Assembly: GCA_028290905.1 (NCBI GenBank) | Contig: JAQGIW010000076.1 | Location: 1 to 47,719, forward strand | Direction of reading: 5' to 3' | DNA from: Caulobacteraceae bacterium | Lineage (GTDB): Bacteria > Pseudomonadota > Alphaproteobacteria > Caulobacterales > Caulobacteraceae | DNA: 47,719 nucleotides | In this document: piece by piece, positions 31,068 to 40,243 of the stretch | Layout: each line of letters starts with the position of its first letter | Position numbering within the stretch: position 1 is the first letter of the stretch | Translations under genes and position numbers: made by a program | Notes under the pieces: generated by a model | Databases searched by the model: none | The model's input: the letters and a program-made list of their open reading frames with translations, nothing else | Told to the model about the DNA's origin: nothing

Positions 31068-31883
31068 TCAGTGGCCGAAGGTGATGTTCGCATTGGCCGA
31101 CAGCGACGTCGCCGCCTGGCTGGCGGAGCCGATGCCGGTGTTGTTGCTCACTGTCTGAATGCCGGCGAAGGCTGCGGAGCCGCTGTTGCCGGTGCTGATG
31201 GCGCCGGTCGTCACGCTGCCGCTGGAGTACGAGCCGGGGCCGACCGGCGCGCCGGTCACCGTGGCCGAGAGATCCTCCCACGAAAGGCTGGCGGTGATGA
31301 CGTTGTTGGAGTCCGTCGTCGTGTTGTTCGAGTTCGTGTCTGTATGCGTGTGCGTCGAGGTGTCGTTGTAAGACCAGTTGTACGAACCGTTGGTCGAGTT
31401 GTTGGGGTTGTATGAATCGTTGGTAGAGTTGTTGGTGTGATCGTCCGTATTCGTCGTGGTCGTCGTGTTCGTCGTGTCATTTACGGTTTTACTGTGTGTG
31501 TTGTACGAGCCGTTGGTAGAGTGATCAGAGTTATCAGCGGTCTTTGTTGTCGTGTTGTTGGAATTCTTAGTCAAGGTGTTATTGGAATCGTTTACCGAAT
31601 TATCTGTTTTGGTGATTGTTTTGTTGTCTGTTTTAGTATTGTAGGAGTCGTTGGTTGAGCTGTCCGTCTTGGTGAGGGTCTTGGTGTTTTTGGAGTCATT
31701 GGTTGAATTGTCCGTCTTGGTGACGGTCTTCGTGTTGTTGGAGTCATTCGTCGAATTGTTGTTGTAAGAACTATTCGTCGAATCGTTTGTCGTGGTCGTC
31801 GTCGGGGTGGCCGCCATGGCGACACCAAATAGCCCGCAGCTCAACACGACGGCGGACGCTGAGGCTAGAAAATGGACCCGCAT
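31068..31883 (-). CDS. Exported Asn/Thr/Ser repeat protein, candidate amyloid-like fibre subunit
   Basis: This 271-residue protein has a signal peptide (MRVHFLASASAVVLSCGLFG, cleavage near AMA/AT). Residues 25-190 consist almost only of Asn, Thr, Ser, Asp, Lys and Tyr in units of about 16 residues: NNSTNDSNNTKTVTKTD, NSTNDSKNTKTLTKTD, SSTNDSYNTKTDNKTITKTD, then NNSTNDSYNP and NNSTNGSYNW. Such NT-rich repeats suit a beta-solenoid or amyloid. The C-terminal part GIQTVSNNTGIGSASQAATS resembles the other two exported proteins. The gene is far more AT-rich than its neighbours. It has no GG motif. It is the first gene of the minus-strand cluster. Confidence 0.8.
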   Translation of the reverse strand: MRVHFLASASAVVLSCGLFGVAMAATPTTTTTNDSTNSSYNNNSTNDSNNTKTVTKTDNSTNDSKNTKTLTKTDSSTNDSYNTKTDNKTITKTDNSVNDSNNTLTKNSNNTTTKTADNSDHSTNGSYNTHSKTVNDTTNTTTTTNTDDHTNNSTNDSYNPNNSTNGSYNWSYNDTSTHTHTDTNSNNTTTDSNNVITASLSWEDLSATVTGAPVGPGSYSSGSVTTGAISTGNSGSAAFAGIQTVSNNTGIGSASQAATSLSANANITFGH

Positions 31884-32150
31884 GTGTATGCTCCGTTTCC
31901 TCGGCGCGGCGCGGGGGACGACCCCCCGCCCAGGACGCTCGGGAGGTTATATGCCGGTGCGGCGCGGACGTTTAGGCTGCGTCCCTTTCCGTACAATCTT
32001 TGGTCACAGACGCGGCGATTTCGGGTCGGCAGAGTGAGACCTTGACCTTGCAGAGGCTAAGGTTGAAACAATCTACATTTTTATCTGTTTGCTCAATCTG
32101 AGGTTTCGCTAGAATGTAGACCCACCGAACCATATGTCGGGGAGGTTACA
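31884..32150. promoter_or_regulatory. AT-rich divergent promoter region of the Fap-like cluster and Crp/Fnr gene
   Basis: This 267-bp region separates the divergent starts at 31883 and 32151. Its right half (about 32035-32120) is notably AT-rich for this window (AACAATCTACATTTTTATCT), as expected for promoters. I see no clean symmetric Crp/Fnr-type site, so regulation by the adjacent regulator is only suggested by position. Confidence 0.45.
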
Positions 32151-32945
32151 TTGTTGGATCGGGGCCGAGAAATGCCGACACTTCGAGTCGATGTGCTAGA
32201 ACGAGGGCGACCACGGCCTGCCATCGACAGATATGTCCCGAGCGGCCGTAACCATCTACTTCGTGTGGCTAGCGCGGACGATCTCGCGCTGCTCTCGCCG
32301 CATCTGAGATCCGTCGATCTGCCTGCCCGCAGGATTCTCGAGCGTCCTGGCGAGCCGATCGAACAGGTCGTATTCCTGGAGGGCGGCGTCGTCTCCGTCG
32401 TCGCCCGCGCCGCCGGCGGCCGCCACATTGAGGCCGGGTTGATCGGCTTCGAGGGAATGACGGGAATCTCCGTGGTGATGGGCGATGACCGCTCGACCCA
32501 CGAGTCTTCGGTCCAGGTGGCGGGCCGCGGCGCCGGCATCGCCGCGGACGCCCTGCGCAAGGCGATGGGCGCCAGCGTGACCCTCCGCGCCATGCTTCTG
32601 CGGTACGTGGAAACCTTCATGATCCAGACTGCCCACACCGCCCTCGCCAACGGCCGCGGCACCATCGAGGAGCGCCTGGCGCGGTGGCTGCTGATGGCCC
32701 AGGACCGCCTGGGCGGCAGCCAGTTGCCCCTGACCCATGACTTGCTGGCCCTGATGCTCGGTGTTCGCCGCGCGGGCGTGACCGACGCCGTCCACCGGCT
32801 GGAGGGCGAGGGCGTCATTCGCGCGCGAAGGGGCCTTATCCTGGTGAGGGACCGGGGCCGGCTGGAGGCCGTGGCCGGCGGCGCCTACGGCGGCCCGGAG
32901 CAGGAGTACCGCCGCCTCCTGGGCGGTTGGCCGATCGGTTACTGA
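32151..32945 (+). CDS. Crp/Fnr-family transcriptional regulator
   Basis: This 264-residue regulator has an N-terminal cyclic-nucleotide-binding-like beta barrel (HLRSVDLPARRILERPGEPI, VFLEGGVVSVVARAAGGRHI) and a C-terminal winged helix-turn-helix (LPLTHDLLALMLGVRRAGVT, DAVHRLEGEGVIRARRGLI). It lacks the Cys cluster of oxygen-sensing Fnr and the strict cAMP-binding residues, so the signal is unknown. TTG 32151 follows GGGGAGG at good spacing; ATG 32172 is the alternative. It is divergent from the exported repeat protein gene and could control that cluster. Confidence 0.88.
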   Translation: MLDRGREMPTLRVDVLERGRPRPAIDRYVPSGRNHLLRVASADDLALLSPHLRSVDLPARRILERPGEPIEQVVFLEGGVVSVVARAAGGRHIEAGLIGFEGMTGISVVMGDDRSTHESSVQVAGRGAGIAADALRKAMGASVTLRAMLLRYVETFMIQTAHTALANGRGTIEERLARWLLMAQDRLGGSQLPLTHDLLALMLGVRRAGVTDAVHRLEGEGVIRARRGLILVRDRGRLEAVAGGAYGGPEQEYRRLLGGWPIGY

Positions 32946-32995
32946 AGCCAAAGCGAACTGTGCTATCGGCGGCCTCCCGCCTCCAGGAGAGCCGC

Positions 32996-33901
32996 ATGCG
33001 CCCCCTCTATTTCGCTGCCCTCGCCGCAGCGCTCCTCGACGTCGCCGTCCTGGCCGGCGGCCCCGTCGTGGCCGCCCCATCGGTCGCAGCCGGGGCCGAC
33101 CTGCCCGCCGCCATCTACGTCGATCCGCCCGCCGACAAGGTCCATCCGGCCCGCATGGCGGTGCTGCACATCCCCAGCGGCGGGGTCGCCATCAACGGCG
33201 TCGCCTATGTGGCGGCGGGAGCCGGCCCGCACCCCACGGTGGTGATCTGCCACGGCCTCCCGGGCAACGAGAAGAACCTCGATCTCGCCCAGGCGATCCG
33301 GCGCGCCGGCTGGAACGCGGTCACCTTCAACTATCGCGGCTCCTGGGGCAGCCCTGGCGTCTTCCGCTTCGGCCAGAACCTGGAGGACGCCGACGCCGTG
33401 CTGGCCTACCTCGCCGATCCGGCCAACGCCAAGGCCCTGGGGGTCGACCCCAGGCGGGTGGTGATCATCGGCCACAGCATGGGCGGCTGGGTCGCGGTGA
33501 CCACCGCCGCCCACCATCCCGAGCTCGCGGGCCTCGCCACCTTCTCGGCCGCCGACATGTCCCGCCTGGCCCAGGCCCCGGCGCCCGTCCGCGTGAAGCT
33601 GATGTCGGAAAACATGGAGGCGCTCGCCGGCGTCACGCCCGAGAGCATGGCCGCCGAGGCGGCCGAGAGCACCCCCTCCCACCCCTTCGAGAAGTCGGCC
33701 GTCGGGCTGGCCGGTACTCCCTACCTCGCCCTTACCTCGGACGACGGCCTGGCGCCCGACACCGACGCCCTGGTGGCCGCAATCCACGCCCGGGGCGGCA
33801 ACCGGATCGCCCCCGGCCACGTCGCCACCGACCACGGCTGGTCCGACCACCGCATCGAGCTCGAAGCCCGCGTGATCAACTGGCTGTCGTCCTTGAAGTA
33901 G
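32996..33901 (+). CDS. Exported alpha/beta hydrolase
   Basis: This 301-residue hydrolase has an N-terminal signal peptide (PLYFAALAAALLDVAVLAGG). The oxyanion region is VVICHGLPGNEKN, the nucleophile elbow IIGHSMGGW contains the catalytic Ser, and the His lies in VATDHGWSDHRIEL near the end. GSWGSPGVFRFGQNLEDADA is typical of the dienelactone-hydrolase/prolyl-oligopeptidase-like group. The start is ATG 32996, preceded by AGGAGAG; the ORF track adds 23 residues. A hairpin follows. The substrate is unknown. Confidence 0.88.
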   Translation: MRPLYFAALAAALLDVAVLAGGPVVAAPSVAAGADLPAAIYVDPPADKVHPARMAVLHIPSGGVAINGVAYVAAGAGPHPTVVICHGLPGNEKNLDLAQAIRRAGWNAVTFNYRGSWGSPGVFRFGQNLEDADAVLAYLADPANAKALGVDPRRVVIIGHSMGGWVAVTTAAHHPELAGLATFSAADMSRLAQAPAPVRVKLMSENMEALAGVTPESMAAEAAESTPSHPFEKSAVGLAGTPYLALTSDDGLAPDTDALVAAIHARGGNRIAPGHVATDHGWSDHRIELEARVINWLSSLK

Positions 33902-33908
33902 CCGGAGA

Positions 33909-33925
33909 GCCGGCGGGACGCCGGC
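33909..33925. terminator. GC-rich hairpin between convergent genes
   Basis: GCCGGCG (33909-33915) and CGCCGGC (33919-33925) form a perfect 7-bp stem with a GGA loop, between the alpha/beta hydrolase gene and the convergent M28 peptidase gene. There is no T-tract. Confidence 0.5.
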
Positions 33926-33930
33926 GCTCC

Positions 33931-35277
33931 TTACGGCCGGAAGAACGCCCCGGCGGGACCGGGAAACTCGACCGGGCTCTCCCAACCGTCGGCGGTCCGG
34001 GACGACACCCCGAAGAAATAGTCGTCGATATTGATCCCCTTGAGCGTCATCGTCGTCGCCCCGCCAGTGAGGAGGCTCTGGTCCTCGCGCCATTGCGGAT
34101 CGGTGGTCTCGCGCCACCACACACGATAGTCGCTCGCCCCGGGCGCCGGCGCCCAGCTGAGCGAGGTGTCGGCGCTCACCGCCCCGGCGAGCTTCAGATC
34201 GTCCGGTGGTGGCGGCGCGGAGGCCAGGGCGGCCAGGGTGACCGTGTTGAGCGCCGTCACCTTGGCCAGGTAGGGGAAATCGACCCCCGCGATCACGTCG
34301 CCATAGGCGACGCCGCCTTCGACGCGCACGTCCTGGTGCTGGCGCGTGTAGTTCTCGTCGGCCTCGGTGATCCGCACGGCGGGGTAGCCGGCCTCCTGCA
34401 TCGGCAGCTGGTCGCCGCCGCGCCCGAAACGGTCGGAACGCAGGATCATCCGTACCCGGAGCGACGGCGTGTAGGCCTCGGCCAGGCCGCGCATGAAGCG
34501 GGCGATCTCGCGCGAGGGCGTGTCGGCCTCCGCCCCCGACCGGCGCCGGTCCACCGCTTCGGCGGAGGTTTCGTCCGCCCTCGTGCCTTCGGAGAACACC
34601 CGGACCTCGTTGTCGACCACCCGGCCGTCCTGGCCATGGGTTCCGCCGATGATGTCGTTGTTCAGCACCGCCTCCACGCGCCAGCGCCGGATCCTGGCGT
34701 AGTCGGCTAGCAGCTTACCGCCATAGAGGCCCTGTTCCTCGCCCGACAGCACGGCATAGACGACGGTGGCCGCAAAGCGCCGGGAAGAGAGGATCCGCGC
34801 CGCCTCCAGCACCGCCGCCACTCCGGATGCATCGTCATTGGCGCCCGGGGCGTCGTGGGTGGAGTCGAGGATGTTGCTGTTGCGGCTGTCGATATGGCCG
34901 CTGATGATCACCACGCGGTCCGGATCGGTGGTTCCCGGCTGGATGGCGATGACGTCCTGCACGACGGCGGGGGTGGGGATCCGCGGGCCGCTGACTGTAT
35001 GCTCGGGGGTGTCCACCACCAGGCAACCGCGGCACAGGGCGCCGATCGCCTCGAACCGGCTCTTGGCCCAGCGCCGGGCGGCGCCGATGCCGCGGGTCGT
35101 CGAGACGGTGTCCGACAGCGTATGGCGCGTCCCGAAGTCCGCCAGCCGCTCGATCGTCTCACGCAGGCCCTCCGGATTCACCGAACCGGCGATGGCCGCC
35201 AGTTCCGGATGGGGGACCTCGGCGACCGCCGCCAGAGGCAGTGCGACCAGTGTCAGGGCGAAGACTGGGGCCCGCAT
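33931..35277 (-). CDS. Exported M28-family metallopeptidase
   Basis: This 448-residue zinc aminopeptidase-like protein has a signal peptide (PVFALTLVALPLAAVAEVPH). Metal ligands and the general base are visible: ISGHIDSRN (His 128, Asp 130), APGANDDASG (bridging Asp about 148), LSGEEQGLYG (Glu pair about 180-181), LNNDIIGG (Asp about 208) and a His in TRQHQDV. After the catalytic domain a fibronectin-III-like domain closes the protein (SLSWAPAPGASDYRVWWRET). It acts in the periplasm or outside the cell. It is 16 bases downstream of the formamidase-like gene on the same strand, so an operon. Confidence 0.92.
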   Translation of the reverse strand: MRAPVFALTLVALPLAAVAEVPHPELAAIAGSVNPEGLRETIERLADFGTRHTLSDTVSTTRGIGAARRWAKSRFEAIGALCRGCLVVDTPEHTVSGPRIPTPAVVQDVIAIQPGTTDPDRVVIISGHIDSRNSNILDSTHDAPGANDDASGVAAVLEAARILSSRRFAATVVYAVLSGEEQGLYGGKLLADYARIRRWRVEAVLNNDIIGGTHGQDGRVVDNEVRVFSEGTRADETSAEAVDRRRSGAEADTPSREIARFMRGLAEAYTPSLRVRMILRSDRFGRGGDQLPMQEAGYPAVRITEADENYTRQHQDVRVEGGVAYGDVIAGVDFPYLAKVTALNTVTLAALASAPPPPDDLKLAGAVSADTSLSWAPAPGASDYRVWWRETTDPQWREDQSLLTGGATTMTLKGINIDDYFFGVSSRTADGWESPVEFPGPAGAFFRP

Positions 35278-35293
35278 GCGAAAAACTCCCTCT

Positions 35294-36361
35294 TCACCTT
35301 CCGGCGAACAGCGCCTTGGCGAGCTTCACGTGCACGCCCTTGTTGCGGTCGACCAGTTCGGTGATCTCCACGTCGCCGGCGATGCTGATCAGCATATAGG
35401 CCTCGTCGCGGCTGAGGCCCTTCTCGGCGACCAGGAAGTCGATCATGTGCCGCAGAGCCTTGCGGGTGGCGTTGCCGAGGTCATCGTCGAAGCCCATGGC
35501 GATGTAGTCGGTGGGGGTCTCCGCCCGGGGATAGGGTCCGCCTTGGCCGAGTCCCCCGTCCGGGCCCAGGGCGTGGCCCTTATGGAGGATGAACTGGATG
35601 GTCCCCACCAGCGAGGTCTCCATGGCCGTGATGTCCACCTCGCCATTGCCCTGGCCGGCGTGGCCGTCGCCGATCTCGAAGAGGGCCCCCGGCGTCCACA
35701 CCGGCAGGTAGAGCGTCGTCCCGGCGACCAGCGACTTGTCGTCCATATTGCCGCCGATCACCGTCGGCGGGGCGCTGTCGTAGCGGCCGAACGCCGGCGG
35801 CGGCGCCACCCCCATGCTGCCGAAGAACGGGTGCAGGGGAACCTCCACGCCGGGCGCGAAGCGGGCGACCATCCGCTCGCGGTCGAGCGGGATGATCTTG
35901 ACCTTGGCATAGGGGAAATCGTCGGTGAGGAACCCCGCCCCGTAGCGGAAGGCGTTGTAGGCATAGGGGATGGCCAGATCGATCTTCCGGATGCGAACCT
36001 CGAGGGTGTCGCCGGGCTCCGCGTCCTCCACATAGACCGGTCCGTTCAGGATATGGCCGCCGGGCCCGCGGTCCTTCTGCGGCACCCCGTCGAACACGGC
36101 GCGCAGGCTGGCTTCAACGTCGGCGGGCGCAACGCCAGCCTTCTCCAGGCCGGTGGGGCTGTTGGTGAGCAGGGTGTGGAAGACGACCGTATCGCCGGAG
36201 CGGATGCGCAGCACCGGCCTGGCGGCCGCGTCGTAGTTCCCCCAGGCGACCGTGGCGGGCGTCGCTCGAAGATCGAACGTCTCGGCGTGGACGAGGGTGG
36301 CGGCGGCGAGCACTAACGCCGCGACGGCGACAGCGCGCCGGAGAACGGGGACGTGAATCAA
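35294..36361 (-). CDS. Exported acetamidase/formamidase family protein
   Basis: This 355-residue protein has a signal peptide (VLRRAVAVAALVLAAATLVH, cleavage near HAE). Family motifs are TPATVAWGNYDAAARPVLRI, GHILNGPVYVEDAEPGDTLE, GDGHAGQGNGEVDITAMETS (the conserved GD.Ha.qGdGEv..t..E) and DYIAMGFDDDL. Most characterised members hydrolyse formamide or acetamide in the cytoplasm, so the export signal is notable. I set a TTG start complementary to 36359-36361, because CAGGAGA precedes it and the signal peptide begins there; the ORF-track start adds 37 Arg-rich residues. It is co-transcribed with the M28 peptidase gene. Confidence 0.88.
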   Translation of the reverse strand: MIHVPVLRRAVAVAALVLAAATLVHAETFDLRATPATVAWGNYDAAARPVLRIRSGDTVVFHTLLTNSPTGLEKAGVAPADVEASLRAVFDGVPQKDRGPGGHILNGPVYVEDAEPGDTLEVRIRKIDLAIPYAYNAFRYGAGFLTDDFPYAKVKIIPLDRERMVARFAPGVEVPLHPFFGSMGVAPPPAFGRYDSAPPTVIGGNMDDKSLVAGTTLYLPVWTPGALFEIGDGHAGQGNGEVDITAMETSLVGTIQFILHKGHALGPDGGLGQGGPYPRAETPTDYIAMGFDDDLGNATRKALRHMIDFLVAEKGLSRDEAYMLISIAGDVEITELVDRNKGVHVKLAKALFAGR

Positions 36362-36489
36362 GCGAGGGTCTCCTGAACGACCGAGCCTAGGCGAGGCGGC
36401 CCGGCTCCGCCAGCGCGCCCGACCGGCCGACCGCAGGGAGGGCGCGGCCGGAGCCCGACGTCGCCAACACACCGCCGCTCAGGGGCCCG

Positions 36490-36526
36490 ATAGGCTGGCT
36501 CGATCCCCCTGATCGGAACAATCGAT
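36490..36526 (+). promoter_or_regulatory. Candidate OxyR-binding site upstream of katG
   Basis: The bases ATAG, CGAT, ATCG, CGAT occur in order, each separated by exactly 7 bases, over 37 bp. OxyR sites follow ATAG-N7-CTAT-N7-ATAG-N7-CTAT, so spacing is exact and 13 of 16 core bases match. The site ends 98 bp before the katG ATG, fitting peroxide-induced expression. Confidence 0.65.
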
Positions 36527-36606
36527 TTTACAACAGCGCGCCCGGGGAGCGTTCGTTCGTTGCGTCAGGCGCCCATCGTCGGCTCGTGCGCGCCTGGTCG
36601 GCATAG

Positions 36607-38817
<2,211 letters not shown>

Positions 38818-38850
38818 CGCGGTCCGACGTCTGACCGGGAAGACCAGAAC

Positions 38851-38885
38851 CCCGGGGCGGCGATCGCTACGATCGCCGCCCCGGG
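38851..38885 (+). terminator. katG terminator, 16-bp perfect stem
   Basis: CCCGGGGCGGCGATCG (38851-38866) pairs perfectly with 38870-38885 across a CTA loop, 34 bases after the katG stop. No T-tract follows, as is common in GC-rich alphaproteobacteria. Confidence 0.8.
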
Positions 38886-38996
38886 CGCTGGCCCTTACGA
38901 GGCTCACCGAGCCCGACCGCGCAGAGGGCGCCGGACGCGGTGGTCGATCTGCTGCGCGCCACGGGCCCTGGACCGCGCTCTAGCGTCAACGCAATA

Positions 38997-39010
38997 TAGA
39001 ACGCGTTCTA
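38997..39010. promoter_or_regulatory. 14-bp perfect palindrome upstream of the LLM/SDR/ThDP operon
   Basis: TAGAACGCGTTCTA is a perfect palindrome 57 bp before the LLM start at 39067. It fits TNNAACNNGTTNNA, the consensus of the actinobacterial TetR-family sterol-catabolism repressor KstR. No regulator gene is adjacent here, so an unlinked TetR-type repressor is inferred. Confidence 0.6.
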
Positions 39011-39066
39011 GCGCCGTTCGGCGCCCTGACCGGGCTCAGCCGCCTGGCGACGAAGGAGGAAGGACC

Positions 39067-40152
39067 ATGGAATTCTCCGTCTTCATCATTGGGCCAACGG
39101 CCGGCCAGGGCTCCGAGGCGCAGGTCTACGACTCGATCCTGCGCGAAATCCGCCTCGCCGACGAGCTCGGTTTTGACGCGCTCTGGTTCGCCGAGCACCA
39201 CTTCGACAACCTGTTCAGCACGAGCCCGTCCCCCAATCTGTTTCTGGCCATCGCGAGCCAGACCACCCGGCGAATCAAGATCGGCACGGCCATCACCGTC
39301 CTGCCGTTCCATTCTCCGACGCGCCTCGCCGAAGAGGGCGCGATGCTGGACCGCCTGTCGAACGGGCGCTTCCAGTGGGGCATCGGCCGCGGCATCACCG
39401 GCCACGAGTTCCACTCCCTTGGGCTCGACGCCGCCAATTCCTGGCGAACGTTCGCCGAAACCCATGACGCGGTCATCGCCGCCTGGAAGAACGGCCGGAT
39501 GGAATACGAGGGAGCGTTCGTCAAAGTGCCGTCGACCGAGATCGCGCCGCGCGTCGTCCAGCAGCCGCATCCGCCGGTCTGGATGACCGCGCAGAGCCCA
39601 AGCTCGGTCGAATGGGCGGCCGAACACGACTACCCGGCCATGCAGATCGGCGAGGACCTGGCGGCGGGCGCGGGCCAGCGCGAGCGCTATGAGGCCGCCG
39701 CGGGGCGGGCCGGCGTGAAGATCAGGCGCGGCGGCATCGTGCCCCTGCGCATGGTCTGCGTGGCGCCCACCGACGCCGAGGCCAAGGCGATAGCCGGCGA
39801 TCGGGTGGTGCGCTTCTGGGATCATACCGCCCGCACGACCGCGCCGGTATTTTCCCAGTCGCCGGGCGCGGCGGCTGGAACGGCGGGCTACGAGTATTGG
39901 CTGAAGCAGAATCCCTCCCGCTTCCAGGGCGTGGGGGTCGACCGCCTGATCGAGGCGGGCCTCGTGCTGGCCGGATCGCCCGGCTCGGTCATCGACCAGG
40001 TTCGGCGGCAGGTCGAGTTCCTCGGCTGTTCGCACCTGATGTGCGACTTCTGGCGGCCGAGCGGGATCGAGGAGCGCGAGGCGTCCATGCGCCTCTTCGC
40101 CGAACAGGTGATGCCGGCCTTCGCCCAGGACGTCCGGGCGGCGGCCGAGTAG
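39067..40152 (+). CDS. LLM-class flavin-dependent monooxygenase
   Basis: This 361-residue luciferase-like enzyme opens MEFSVFIIGPTAGQG, followed by DALWFAEHHFDNLFSTSPSP (EHH motif), TTRRIKIGTAITVLPFHSPT (IGTAv..lP.h.P) and NGRFQWGIGRGITGHEFHSL. The late motif HPPVWMTAQSPSSVEWAA is typical. It uses FMNH2 and oxygen, with a reductase encoded elsewhere. GAAGGAGGAAGG precedes the ATG. It is the first gene of a likely operon with an SDR, a ThDP enzyme and a second SDR. The 91-bp gap to the next gene holds tandem repeats. Confidence 0.92.
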   Translation: MEFSVFIIGPTAGQGSEAQVYDSILREIRLADELGFDALWFAEHHFDNLFSTSPSPNLFLAIASQTTRRIKIGTAITVLPFHSPTRLAEEGAMLDRLSNGRFQWGIGRGITGHEFHSLGLDAANSWRTFAETHDAVIAAWKNGRMEYEGAFVKVPSTEIAPRVVQQPHPPVWMTAQSPSSVEWAAEHDYPAMQIGEDLAAGAGQRERYEAAAGRAGVKIRRGGIVPLRMVCVAPTDAEAKAIAGDRVVRFWDHTARTTAPVFSQSPGAAAGTAGYEYWLKQNPSRFQGVGVDRLIEAGLVLAGSPGSVIDQVRRQVEFLGCSHLMCDFWRPSGIEEREASMRLFAEQVMPAFAQDVRAAAE

Positions 40153-40159
40153 GGTCATC

Positions 40160-40232
40160 CAAAGCGAAACGATCTGGCAAAGCGAAGCGATTGGGCAAAG
40201 CCAATCGATCCGGCAAAGCCAAAACGATTTGG
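40160..40232 (+). repeat. Four 18-bp tandem repeats between LLM and SDR genes
   Basis: Units are CAAAGCGAAACGATCTGG, CAAAGCGAAGCGATTGGG, CAAAGCCAATCGATCCGG and CAAAGCCAAAACGATTTGG (the last has one extra A). They begin 8 bases after the LLM stop and run into the ribosome site of the SDR gene. Four head-to-tail copies with point differences suggest slippage growth; the role is unknown. Confidence 0.85.
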
Positions 40233-40243
40233 GAGGAAGCGCG

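Noticed and set aside
31068-31883. CRISPR-like or satellite DNA in the NT-repeat gene
   Set aside because: The repetition follows codons in one open frame with a signal peptide, with no constant repeat and unique spacers.
40160-40232. CRISPR array
   Set aside because: Units are directly adjacent without spacers and only 18 bp long.
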